A DNA stretch of 64,000 nt from Parastagonospora avenae f. sp. tritici 18332-5 (taxonomy: Eukaryota > Ascomycota > Dothideomycetes > Pleosporales > Phaeosphaeriaceae), in NCBI GenBank assembly GCA_022559985.1, contig JAFJTR010000008.1:310001-374000 (forward strand), read 5' to 3'. Below the pieces are notes generated by a model. The model did not search any database, was not told the DNA's origin, and saw only the letters and a list, made by a program, of their open reading frames with translations. The first letter of the stretch is position 1; every line of letters starts with the position of its first letter. The translations under genes were made by a program, and so were the position numbers. Below are positions 12,219 to 23,155 of this stretch, piece after piece.

Positions 12219-13988
12219 ATGGCGTACAACGCCCAGAACAACGACTTTGTGAATCCTGCCGACCTGTTCACCACCTATTCAAACAACGCCTCTGACCCCG
12301 TCTTCAAGGCCGAGTGGGACATTTCCGATCCAGCCTTCTTCAACACCGAAAATGTCGAGCCCTGGGCGATGAACCCTGCCGACTTTACCACACACAGCCA
12401 CCAGGACTCTGCCGTCGACCTGCGGCACTTTGGAGGTTCAGGTGCGGTCCCTCCTCGCTTGAAGACGGAGGACTCCTCCGAGTACGAGAACTTCATGACT
12501 ACACCTTTCTCCACCCCGGCCTCCAATACTTCCAACACCCCATCACCTCACGGCGACATGGTCTTTAGCAATGCGAACTCGCCAGGAGACTACCAGAGAG
12601 AACAGAGCCAGACAAGCTCGCCAGAAGCGAACAACGACGTCTTCGCCAGGGACAGCATCCAGATCCCCCACTCTGTGGATCCGCCCAAAGTGAGCATCCT
12701 CGTAGACAGGACCAAGACACGTGCGGAGACCCAGATCAAGACCGTGTTGGTCCTAGATCCCCTGCCCCGTCAGTTTCAATGGGCACGGTTTCCCCGTCAC
12801 ACCCTCTCCAAGTCAAAGCAGCTTGCGAGCAGCGACGAAATTGAGGCCAATGAGAGTGGCAATTCGGCAGTACGCATCGACCTCAGACTCGTCTGTGCTA
12901 CGGCAGTAGGGAAGGATGAAGGTCTCCATCTCGCCCTCCGCCGTGCTCGTGGTGAAGCACACATGCCCACGAGACAGCCTGGACAACAAGTCTCTGAGAT
13001 CGACAAAGATGACCCTGCGCACCCCCAGAACGGAGGCGCAGTCATCATCTGCGAGGGATGCAAGGAGCGAGAGCGCAAGCGCTACGACCGCAAGAAGAAG
13101 CGCAACCAGGAAGAGGAGAATGAGTGGAGCAACTACGAAGACCAGCGCATCATCATGATCAACGAAAAGGAGTTCAAGCGTTGGCAAGACGCGGAGCAAG
13201 GCTCATATGGACCAGAGGCCAAAAAGGTCGAATTCGCTATGCGCATCACATGTTACTGCAGGCACCAAGAGGAGAAATCACCGGTGGGCTACAAGGTCAT
13301 CTTCACCTTTCGTGACAGCAACAGCACTGTCCTTGCCCAGAGTGTCTCGGAAATCATCCAGATCACTGATGACCACAAGAACCGGGAGCTGCCCATGGTG
13401 AGCAACATCACGACTGACCTCAGCGTTCACCCACCCAGTCGTGAGGAGACTGTGCCTGCACAGCAGTACAGCATACCAATGTACAACTATTCTGCTACGC
13501 CCGTCTATGGGATGTACTCTTCGCAACCAACCACGCCAATTCTCTCGCAATTTCAAAATCCCATGTCGCCAATGGAAGGACACTATGCTCAACCTGCCAA
13601 TCCTGGTATGGGTTCTCAAATGTCTCACCCGTCTGCCTTTGCCTTTACCGCTGGCCCAATCGCTCCTCAAGCGCCAGCACCTGCGCCATCGTATGCAAGC
13701 CATCAACGTTATCAGAGCTACTCCAACACGCCAATGCTCAGTCCAACTGAGCAGTTTGTGGCACCGGCAGGCTTTCCTCTTCATCGACCACATTCCATGG
13801 ACAGTTTTTCTGCGGCTTTCGCCAACATGTATACCCCTCAAAATTCGTATTCACAGCCCTTCGCCTCACAGCCTCCATCGAGGAATGTCTCCCGACCAGC
13901 ATCTCCGTCCTGGGATCAAGGTCCTTCGCGAGCAAAGAAGATGCGCCCAGTCAACCCCTTCTTCATCGAAGACCCTGACAACGAATGA
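12219..13988 (+). CDS. SPT23/MGA2-like DNA-binding-domain transcription factor, short form
   Basis: Intronless 589-residue protein. The N-terminus is acidic and Ser/Pro-rich, consistent with an activation region. Residues about 155-395 resemble the N-terminal conserved domain of SPT23/MGA2 proteins: KVSILVDRTKTRAETQIK, then CEGCKERERKRYDRKKKRNQ (cysteine pair plus basic helix), then FAMRITCYCRHQEEKSPVGY and FTFRDSNSTVLAQS. After this comes a Ser/Pro/Tyr/Gln-rich tail with no IPT/TIG fold, ankyrin repeats or transmembrane anchor, all present in full-length SPT23/MGA2. The end carries a basic nuclear-localisation-like patch (RAKKMRP). SPT23/MGA2 activate fatty-acid desaturase genes after release from the ER; without an anchor this protein would be constitutively soluble. 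The family assignment is by motif memory; the target genes are unknown. Confidence 0.75.
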   Translation: MAYNAQNNDFVNPADLFTTYSNNASDPVFKAEWDISDPAFFNTENVEPWAMNPADFTTHSHQDSAVDLRHFGGSGAVPPRLKTEDSSEYENFMTTPFSTPASNTSNTPSPHGDMVFSNANSPGDYQREQSQTSSPEANNDVFARDSIQIPHSVDPPKVSILVDRTKTRAETQIKTVLVLDPLPRQFQWARFPRHTLSKSKQLASSDEIEANESGNSAVRIDLRLVCATAVGKDEGLHLALRRARGEAHMPTRQPGQQVSEIDKDDPAHPQNGGAVIICEGCKERERKRYDRKKKRNQEEENEWSNYEDQRIIMINEKEFKRWQDAEQGSYGPEAKKVEFAMRITCYCRHQEEKSPVGYKVIFTFRDSNSTVLAQSVSEIIQITDDHKNRELPMVSNITTDLSVHPPSREETVPAQQYSIPMYNYSATPVYGMYSSQPTTPILSQFQNPMSPMEGHYAQPANPGMGSQMSHPSAFAFTAGPIAPQAPAPAPSYASHQRYQSYSNTPMLSPTEQFVAPAGFPLHRPHSMDSFSAAFANMYTPQNSYSQPFASQPPSRNVSRPASPSWDQGPSRAKKMRPVNPFFIEDPDNE

Positions 13989-15684
13989 GGAGAACTGTTA
14001 CGATAGCACGATTTACGAACATAGGTATTAATCACGAAATTCGATTGGCACTGCATTGGGTGGAGTTTGGGGGGTTGTTCGCGTTTTCTGGATAGGTTTC
14101 AATTGCAACCTCGAACTGGCGGGCTTGCATGCGCTGGCGGCATCCCGCATGATTTGAGGCCACAAAAAGCAGACCAGAGCGTCAGTTATCGAACTCGTTT
14201 CTACTGCAACTCGTTTAACATCTCCGTTGATCTTTCTTTCATCTACGCTGGGATGTATAGACCGGATACTCTTGAGTACTACTCTTTTAATTATTAGACC
14301 AAACTTCGCATTCACACTGCACCTCTCGCGAGGACTTGCAGAACGGATCAAATCAATTGATTGATCGAATACTACATTCTTCATATCGAGCATGTGCCCG
14401 TTGCGCCGTATGATGTGGTCTGTGCTACTTATTTGTCTCAATGCTGAAGGCAACAAAGCTTTCGTGTTTATCTTGGAGCATCTAATAAACTCTACCGGAG
14501 ATGCGCGAGAGACGGTGAAGGCATCCGGACTGTACCATCGGGCCGACATGTCGATATGACAGTGCAGGAGGAAGCCGCGACCTCTCGCCATGCACCTTCC
14601 TAAACATTGACTTTGCCTGCTCATTGAATCCAATTTTCGTAACCAGACTCACGCAACGAAGCACATCACATCAACAATCACATCATCGACACGACTCAAA
14701 CCTAAGCCAATTGCACACCGCCTCACTCGCTGTACTGTATGCACCCACGACGCACACCCATCGGTGACCAATGAGTTTCGTGCGCACTCTCACCCCTCCG
14801 TTTGGCCCGAATTCCTCGAGTCAATCCCTTTCGATCGGCGATTGTGCCTGTCACCGTCAACAGCCATGGATCTGAACTGGTAACAGAGATGTCTGATCTA
14901 TGTCACATCACGACGTCTCGACTTCACCCGGAGAACAGGCACAACGACGGCAGCGACCCGCGGTGCCTCATTAGGAATGCGCGGATGCGTCGAGATCGCC
15001 AGAGGTGCCGCTCGTTGTCAGATTGCGCACGAAGGCATGGCATCGATGTGCATGCTGATTTACGCGGATCATTCTCTCAATACCACAGATTTGGAAGCGG
15101 CCAATACGGAAGTTAATATTGTTAGATGAAGGCGCGGGTGGGAGTCGATAACGGTATCAGCGTAAAAGGGTCCCGGCCCACAAGCGTTCAGGTACGCGAG
15201 AGCAGATTTGCATGCTCGATGTCGAAAACGGCACACAGGCAAATTCGCTTACATTACACGAGTCGATCGTCGAGGAATGCATTGTTGCATGTCTTCAGTA
15301 GATGTCAAACAATGCGACACAGAGTTGGGTAACACATAATATACATTGCAGCATCTCATCGATTCGCAGATCTTTGCCCGTCACTTCGCAAGACATGCTG
15401 TACAACCATCCACACTTTATCCAGAACTTCTCTCGCAGCTTGCAGCTTCCACACAGCCGAATGAACCCGGCAGCGTCCTTCAAGTCCGGCCCGCATCAGT
15501 CTACTGGGGTCCTACTCGAGGTGCGCTCCCCTGCGACGGCCCGAGGCCGCGCTTCATGTATGTTCATGTATGAGCCTGGAGCCCATGCACGCACGATACT
15601 GTATGTTCACTTGCATGCACCGAATCGTGTATGACCACCAGGCCCTGCTGAGCCCACGCTCGTTTGTGAAGTTTGGTGCCGCAC
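13989..15684. other. intergenic between two convergent genes
   Basis: 3' regions of the SPT23-like gene (plus) and ClpX (minus). Scattered frames (14028-14633 minus, 14802-15116 plus, 15302-15634 plus) have no family features and overlap one another. No RNA gene or repeat was recognised. Confidence 0.45.
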
Positions 15685-17652
15685 CTACGCGCCTGCCGCA
15701 CCGGCTTTTCTGTACTCTTCGAAACTGCTGACCTGCTCGCTATTGGTGTCTTCTTTGTGTCGGAACTGTTCCTCCCACCTCTCCTCCTCCTGGGCTAGAG
15801 TGGTCTGGAATGCTACCTCCTGTCCGCGGTGGAAGTAGAGGGGCGCGCATTTCAGAAGAGCAGCGTCCTGCGTGACGAGGATGTGCTTTACGGTTGTTCC
15901 TATGTTCTGTCAGCTTCTGGATGCATGCATGCATGTTCAAGGGGACGACTTACCAGGCGTTTCATACTTGGCATCCAGCAACAGATGATCAACGACATGT
16001 CTCAGGCCACGAGCGCCTGTCCCCATCTTACTCGCCTTTCGGGCAATTTCGCGCAGCGCAGGCTGGGTGAATTGCAACTCGATGTCCCTGAGAAAGAACT
16101 TGTATACCTCCTGCCGGACGAGACTGTCTTTGGGCTCGGTCAGAACACGCACCAAGGCTTCCTCGTCGAGCGCTGCCACTGCACACGTTGTAGGTATCCG
16201 TCCGATCAGCTCAGGAATCAGGCCATACTTCTGCAGGTCAGCAGGCTGGACGTAATCCAAGACATTGACCTTCTGCTCCTTCCGCTGCTGTTTGACACCA
16301 AAAGGGCTGGGCTTTTCAGGTTCACGGGCCACAAAGAATGGCGTGTCCTTTTTGAATCTGAGGGCGTCAGCACCCTTCAACATGACTCCATCCGCTGCCG
16401 CATGAGCATTTGACGAGCGTATAGACGCTCCAAAGCCCATGCCACCCATCGCCTTCCGATCAACGATGACCTTGTGAAGGTTCGCGAAAGCACCAGTACA
16501 AATGAAGAGGATATTGTCCGTTCGAACATTGAAAACCTCTCCTTTGCCACCCGGAGGGCCTGGAGGAGTACGACTTTCACCGGATCCGGGACCATCGTAC
16601 GGGCTCCCTCGTCCTGATGAGCCTCCCGGGCCTTTGCCCGCACTCCGCTCTGGCTTTGCTTGTACCTGTACAGTTGTGCCTTCGATGATCTTGAGCAATG
16701 CCTGCTGCACGCCTTCGCCTCCAACATCTTTGCCATACGCTATCTTTGCCCCAGCGATCTTGTCTATTTCGTCGAGCACTATGATGCCCTGCTCAGCAGC
16801 TTCGATGTCGTAGTTAGCAGCGGACAGGAGGCGGGCAACGCACGACTCAACGTCATCGCCAATGTACCCGGCCTGCGTGAAGGTGGTGCAATCTGACATG
16901 GCAATGGGGACTCCAAGTGTCTTGGCCAATGTCTTGCACATGAGCGTCTTTCCAACGCCAGTCGGGCCAAGTATCATGACATTGGACTTCTCGAGCTGCA
17001 CCTCATGTTCGGTCGTGTCCAGCAGCAGCTCGGGTTTGGGGCGAAACGGCGACGAGGATCCGAACACGGGTGGCTGGTTGTACTGCGCTTCACTGTGGCC
17101 GTAGAGGTCGACTGTCGCTTGCTGGCCCGGATACTCGTCTGCTCAGGTCAGACACGTGTGCAAGAAAAGCAATCACTGGAGTGGCAATAGAATGAGATTG
17201 GAGCTACCTTCTACGGCATGTCTGCTGAACTGCTCTCTTCTCTGTGCCTGAGCCTCTAACCTAGCTGCCTCGTCCTTGCGCCTCTGATTCTCCTGGTTCC
17301 GCAGATAGTGCTCGTGCACGGCGACGCTCAGGACGACCTTTGCGCGGTCCTGGTCGACTACAAACTGATCCAGGTGCTGTCTCAGCGCCTTGGGTGTGAC
17401 ATGGCTCTGGCCCACCTTGCTCGTGCCGCCCAACGGGCCCTTTGTCGGCTGGTCAGTCTCATACGACGACGAGAAGCCCTGGCCGCTGAAGTCGGAGCGG
17501 CTGTATGACGACTGCACAGAGCTGCGTGCGGAGAAGCGGCGGCTGAAGCTGTAGAGGGCGAGGTAGGACGCTCTGGCCTGCGGGTGCACGGCGCGGAGGA
17601 GGGTGCGTCTGACTATCATGGTGGACAGGAAGAAGACGCGACGGGTCTGCAC
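15685..17652 (-). CDS. MCX1: mitochondrial ClpX-type AAA+ unfoldase
   Basis: ATP-dependent unfoldase of the mitochondrial matrix; ClpX feeds substrates to ClpP or acts alone as a chaperone. Three exons (17652-17208, 17138-15954, 15899-15685; introns 69 and 54 nt) give 614 residues. The N-terminus is Arg/Ser-rich without acids, a typical mitochondrial presequence; an inner ATG at MIVRRTLL is an alternative start. The bacterial zinc-binding domain is absent, as in fungal members. Visible motifs are TPKALRQHLDQFVVDQDRAK, Walker A GPTGVGKT, Walker B IIVLDEIDKIA, sensor-like IGRIPTTCAVAAL, and TGARGLRHVVD. The loop that is IGF in ClpP-binding bacterial ClpX is GMGFGAS here. A Gly/Pro-rich insert (GKGPGGSSGRGSPYDGPGSG) sits between Walker B and the next strand. 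The last exon carries a helical Glu-rich tail. Confidence 0.93.
15920..15935. repeat. short ATGC tetranucleotide run in ClpX intron 2
   Basis: About four ATGC units lie in the 54-nt intron before the last ClpX exon. The length is at the limit of chance for a microsatellite, but it makes a self-complementary tract inside a very short intron. Confidence 0.6.
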
Positions 17653-18268
17653 ATGGCGACACTGAGACTTGCAGTCACGGGCGCCTAGGAAGCTCAGACG
17701 TTACCTAGGGCAGCTGGCTGCAGGCTGGCGTATGATGTGAGTTCGCGAGCTCTCTCCGCATTGAGCCGACGTGACATTGCGGGGCACCTGGGCACGTCCG
17801 GGGTCACGTCTCTGATAAGCACCACCGCTCGGGCCGTTGTCGTTCGCCTCCAGACAACGTGATGAAATCCCCAGACACGTGCTGCAGTGCGGTGAATGCT
17901 TCCATATGCGACGAGACGGGACCGACTGTGGTCCCACACAAATTGCGGCGCAAATCCTCTCGGGCGCTGCGACACGCTGTGCTGTTGGGATGCATGGCGC
18001 GGGCGCGTTGCCGTTTGGCGACAGGTGCACGATGACGTTGAGCTGCAATTGGCGATCGCATGTTTTGGTTGAGAGGTGCAGCCCTCAGCGATCCTAGGGC
18101 AGGGACCCCGCAAGTGAAGTTTCGTTTCCTCATATATCCTGAGCTATACATGCATTTGTGCATGTTCATTATTCCGTCCATCGCAGCGATCGCAGCACGT
18201 ACCCGTTCCGTTGAGTAGATAGCAAACTTGGAGCTCCACCGAGCTCTGTCCCTCCTGCCTCAACAAAC
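17653..18268. promoter_or_regulatory. divergent promoter region between ClpX and glycogen branching enzyme
   Basis: 616 bases separate the ATG of ClpX (minus) from the ATG of the branching enzyme (plus). No overlapping gene is convincing, so both promoters must lie here. A CATATATCC element occurs near 18131 and CT-rich sequence precedes the branching-enzyme start. No specific regulator site was identified. Confidence 0.55.
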
Positions 18269-20567
18269 ATGGAGCTCAACACCGCTTCAGCAAATTCGAC
18301 CCTGTCCGAGGCGCCTGGTCAGGTCCCAAACGATGGCACTGGTACGGCGATTGGAGCTGCGTTGTTGTGCAATTGACTGACATTCGCGACCAGGCATCAT
18401 CCAGATGGATGGCTACCTGGAGCCGTTCAAGGACGCGCTGAAGAGCCGCTTCTCGAAAGCACAGCAGTGGATCAAGAAGATCGACGAGACAGAGGGTGGT
18501 CTCGAGAAGTTTTCCCGAGTACGCAGCCTCACCCCGCAGCAATTGACCTCAGTGCTGATACCTCTATAGGGTTATGAGAAGTACGGCTTCAACGTCCAGG
18601 CCAATGGCGATGTCGTATACCGCGAGTGGGCCCCGAACGCCATGCGGGCATATCTCATCGGCGACTTCAACAACTGGGACCGCGATGCCACGCCCATGAC
18701 CAAGAACGACTTTGGCGTCTTCGAGGTGACGATACCTGGCAAGGACGGCCAGCCCACGATTCCCCACGATTCGAAGATCAAGGTATGTTTACTCAGCCAA
18801 CGACTTTGACGGAGCTAACACACTGGCTGTAGGTCTCCTTCGTCGTCCCCAACGATGGCGCCCGTCAAGAACGTCTCCCGGCCTGGATCACTCGCGTGAC
18901 CCAGGAGCTCAGCGTGTCTCCCGTCTACGATGCCCGCTTCTGGAACCCACCGCAGAAGTATGTCTGGAAGAACAAGCGACCGGCGCAGCCCAAGAGCGCC
19001 CGTATCTACGAAGCCCACGTCGGTATCTCGTCGCCCGAGCCGAAAGTAGCTACCTACAAAGAGTTCACGCACAACATCCTCCCACGCATCAAGCATCTGG
19101 GATACAACACCATACAGTTGATGGCGGTCATGGAGCACGCATACTACGCCAGCTTCGGCTACCAGATCAACAGCTTCTTCGCGGCAAGCAGCAGATACGG
19201 CCTGCCAGACGACCTGAAGGAGCTGATTGACACTGCACACGGCATGGGAATCACAGTCCTGCTAGACATGGTACACAGCCATGCGTCGAAGAACGTGCTG
19301 GATGGGCTGAACATGTTCGACAACAGCGACCACCTCTACTTCCACGAGGGTGCAAAGGGCCGACACGAGCTGTGGGACAGCAGGCTGTTCAACTACGGCA
19401 GTCACGAAGTTCTGCGCTTCCTGCTTAGCAATTTGCGCTTCTGGATGGAGGAGTACCAGTTCGACGGTTTCCGATTTGACGGTGTCACGAGCATGTTGTA
19501 TACCCATCACGGTATTGGAACGTAAGTGCAATCTGAATTGAAAGCCGATATGAATATATGCTAACCAACTTAGGGGCTTCTCTGGCGGTTACCACGAGTA
19601 CTTTGGTCCATCCGTAGACGAGGAGGCTGTTGTATACCTCATGATTGCAAATGAGCTGCTGCACAATCTCTACCCCGGTGTTATTACCATCGCGGAAGAC
19701 GTGTCTGGCATGCCTGGTCTCTGCGTGTCGCTCTCGCTAGGCGGAATAGGATTCGACTACCGATTAGCCATGGCAGTGCCCGATCTCTACATCAAGTGGC
19801 TGAAGGAGAAGCAAGACATTGACTGGGACATGGGTGCTCTGGTCTTTACCTTGACCAACCGAAGGCATGGCGAGAAGACCATTGCGTATGCAGAGAGTCA
19901 CGATCAGGCACTTGTCGGCGACAAGACCCTGCTCTTCTGGCTGTGCGACGCTGAGATGTACACCAACATGTCTGATCTCTCTGAGCTGACACCGGTTATC
20001 AACCGCGGTCTTTCGCTACACAAGATGATCAGGCTCATCACCCACGGCCTCGGAGGCGAAGGCTACCTCAACTTCGAAGGCAACGAGTTCGGTCACCCAG
20101 AGTGGCTCGACTTCCCTCGCGAAGGCAACGGCAACAGCTTCACCTATGCCCGCCGCCAATTTAACCTCGTCGACGACCCGTTGCTGCGCTACCGCTACCT
20201 CAACGAGTTCGACAGCAAAATGCAGTGGACCGAAGACAAGTACGGCTGGCTGCACTCGCCCCAAGCCTACGTCAGCCTCAAGCATGAAGGCGACAAAGTC
20301 ATCGTCTTCGAGCGCGCTGGCCTCTTGTGGATCTTCAACTTCCACCCCCAGAGCAGCTTCACCGACTACCGCGTTGGCGTTGAGCAGGAAGGCACGTACA
20401 GGATTGTTCTCAGCACCGATGCCAAGCAGTTTGGCGGACACGGCAATGTGGACGAGAGCACGAGGTTCTTCACTACGCCGTTTGCGTGGAATGGGCGCAA
20501 GAACTTCTTGCAGGTTTATGTGCCGAGTCGGACGGCGATTGTCATGGCGTTGGAGAGTACGTTGTAG
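18269..20567 (+). CDS. GBE1: 1,4-alpha-glucan (glycogen) branching enzyme
   Basis: Cytosolic GH13 enzyme that cuts alpha-1,4 glucan chains and reattaches them through alpha-1,6 bonds during glycogen synthesis. Five exons (18269-18341, 18394-18518, 18570-18782, 18833-19521, 19574-20567), with introns of 50-52 nt, give 697 residues, the usual eukaryotic length. Domains: N-terminal CBM48-like module (YEKYGFNVQANGDVVYREWAP, YLIGDFNNWDR), central (beta/alpha)8 barrel, C-terminal all-beta domain. Expected GH13 catalytic residues are present: the nucleophile Asp in FRFDGVTSM (about residue 352), the acid Glu in TIAEDVSG (about 407) and the third Asp in AESHDQALVGD (about 476). Glycogen-enzyme motifs HEYFG and LNFEGNEFGHPEWLDFPR are intact. 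It is transcribed away from ClpX. Confidence 0.97.
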
Positions 20568-23155
20568 TGCAGATGAGCAGGAGCTCGCGACCTCAGTTCA
20601 AAGAGGAAAGGAAGATCGTTCGTTAGATAGATAGAAGCAGGTACTGCAATATACCACGCATGAAAACAATTTTGGTGCAACATTTTGGCTTTTGCTATCT
20701 GAAGGTACACCCAACCTGGTCGAGAATACCACGAACGTCACTTCTTCCACATGGGCCGACTTCCCTTAACTTTAATTCTGCCGTGATACACATGCTTGAA
20801 TCCATGCCTTACGCCACAACTACCAGCAGCGCTTCCAGTCATGAAGTCACTCGTGTTCTTCAAGCGCTATTCTTGTCGACCGTTGTGACAAGCTCGCGAC
20901 AGTCGGGCTTGACGCACGCACGTGAGTTTTCTGGTACTAAGAGTGATGCGTGGAATGCCTTGCGATGCGATGCTGAGATCTTGGAGCAGTAGCAGGAGGT
21001 ATGTTCGTATTTTGTGCTGGATACTGACACTGATCGCGTCACTGAACACCCTGGGTATGTAGACTTGATGAGGATTTTAATAGCAATCAGTACACGCTCG
21101 CTACTACAACTATGTCGTGCGCCAAACAACCATACTGACCGCATTACGAAATGCCCCTGGAGTAGGTAGACGTGAGCATCTCGATGTTGGCTAGTATATC
21201 ATGAATTTAGGTACCGACAACGATTCATGGAACACCTCGCTTCACTTGTATATCATGAATTTAGGTCCCGATAATAATGCCTAGAACACTTCGCTTCACT
21301 TGCCACCTTTCGACAGCATTTTCTCAAATGATGGGCCAGCCTGAATACATATCCATATCAATATTTCAAGCACAACGAAAAAGTCGCCTACGGTGTCTTG
21401 GCCTGAGGCTAAGTAGGAACTTACGCTGCGGAAGTAGTAAGGAGGTTGGATGTTCACGTAGCAATGTGTGTAAGGAGGTCGGAAAGATTTGTACACTCAG
21501 TATCCTGCAGCCGTATTTATATGAGGGCTGCGTGTGTGTGTGGAAAAGCAGAAGTGGAGAAATCTGATTCCCTGTATATTCAATTGCGCAGGAGCAGAGG
21601 GGCTGAGATGGCTGTGCATGAACGTATGTCTTCACGCTATAGGATTCGTGCTCTCTTAATCACGAAAGGTAGACGCTGTGTAACCACATGGTAATGACGC
21701 AGTTAAATCCATTCAACGAGTCTGTGGCTTCGATCTCATGCGCACTGACGGGAATAGTAGAGAGAGAGCGCGGAGAAGAGAATATGCTTACACATCTAGA
21801 TAGTGTTAGCAGTGGTCGCAGACGGTGTAAATATCAGTAACGTAGTGGCGAGTCCCCATAACGCCGCTGAGTTCAGTGAGATACTGAGGTTCATAGTATT
21901 GTCCATCTGTGCGGAAGCTGCAAGAAGTATATGATGCGCTGTTCGGCCACCGGGCGGGCTCTGGCCACTTGCCAACAATGTGATCTAGTCCGCTGTGGCC
22001 TGGTGGTGGGCGCAGTCGGTGAATTTCGGTGCTGGGTGCTCACGTGCTCTCGGAATGTGTGTCATACGCGGCTTGTGATGGCGGAGAATAGAGCTGAGGT
22101 TCTTGAGAGAATACTGGTGGGCATGCTACTGGGGGTACGTTAGAATTGTGCTTCAATAACAGGCAGGTTTCTCAGTGGTGATTATGGAGGTAGGATAGTG
22201 TCGTTAACTGTAGGATGAGGTCGATCGTGGTCGGAGTATGTCTACTTTATCCTTAAAGTTTGAGCTTGAGCCTCATGCTTGAATGTGTTTTGCGTTTTGA
22301 GATGTTATGGCATCGTCGGCATAGGCGAGTTTAGATCTGAGGAGTGTGATGCATACACTCTTATGCAGTTCGGAGATAAGGCACCCAAATTGGGATCGGC
22401 GCATTTCGCGGGAATGAGAATCTAGATGATAAAATGTAGTGCTAGCGACCTTGTTCGAGCTCTACCTTCTCCTTGTAATCCAGGCACGTCTGAGCTGGTG
22501 ATGATGTGACGATAATGTTGCTGCATCGTGGAAAAAAATGGGAAAGACGTCTGACTGGAGACAACTGCAGTAGGTCCCATTCGCGAGCATATTTCAGCCT
22601 CGGAAGTTGAAGTTATAGATGTAGGTATCATCCGTGATTTCGTCCTGATTCTTGACCTTGTGTACAAATCAGTGCAAACCATTGAAACCCACCTCAGGTG
22701 TGCGCGCTATTATTGTGAATAGCTTCAGACTCAGGTGCACTATCAGGCGGAGATAGGAGTACGAACAAGAACAGACCGGTAGAGTTAAATAATGGGCAGC
22801 TGGAAAGCGTCGAGACTGTCGATTTCAACTCATATCCATCGGGACGATTCGGAAAACTCGAAGCTTGTCTGTTGCCGAAGTCGCCAACAAACAAGCTCAG
22901 TATGCGTGCACATGAAGTTGCAACATGAGCATAGCGATTCGATTGACTTATTCGAAAGAACAATTTCCCCGAACTTGACAAGTAAAGTCGACGACGATAG
23001 CTTGTTGCTATGAGCTTGACGAGGTGTCGGCTAAAAGTGGTTAGGTTCCGGCCCGTGCACCTTCTCCGGGCGGCCAGTTTCTGAAGAGCTCTTTCCCATC
23101 TTCCCACAGCAACACCACTCTTCTCTCCACCTTCCCCATCCGCAACTATCACAAA
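20568..23155. other. 2.6-kb intergenic stretch
   Basis: No supportable gene between the branching enzyme and ATP2. It contains a 54-bp tandem duplication (21195-21302) and scattered short frames. The frame at 22694-23176 on the minus strand overlaps the ATP2 start and has no family features. The last few hundred bases presumably include the ATP2 promoter; a CT/CA-rich leader (about 23095-23150) precedes the start codon. Confidence 0.45.
21195..21302. repeat. tandem duplication of a 54-bp unit
   Basis: Two adjacent copies, 21195-21248 and 21249-21302, both begin TATATCATGAATTTAGGT and end CGCTTCACTTG. They differ at several internal positions. The copies abut exactly. No protein or RNA is evident in them. 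Confidence 0.85.

Noticed and set aside
13278..13841. 187-codon minus-strand frame within the SPT23-like gene
   Set aside because: Antisense to a clear coding region, with no protein character.
14028..14633. 201-codon minus-strand frame downstream of the SPT23-like gene
   Set aside because: Lies in the 3' region of that gene, has no family features and overlaps other open frames.
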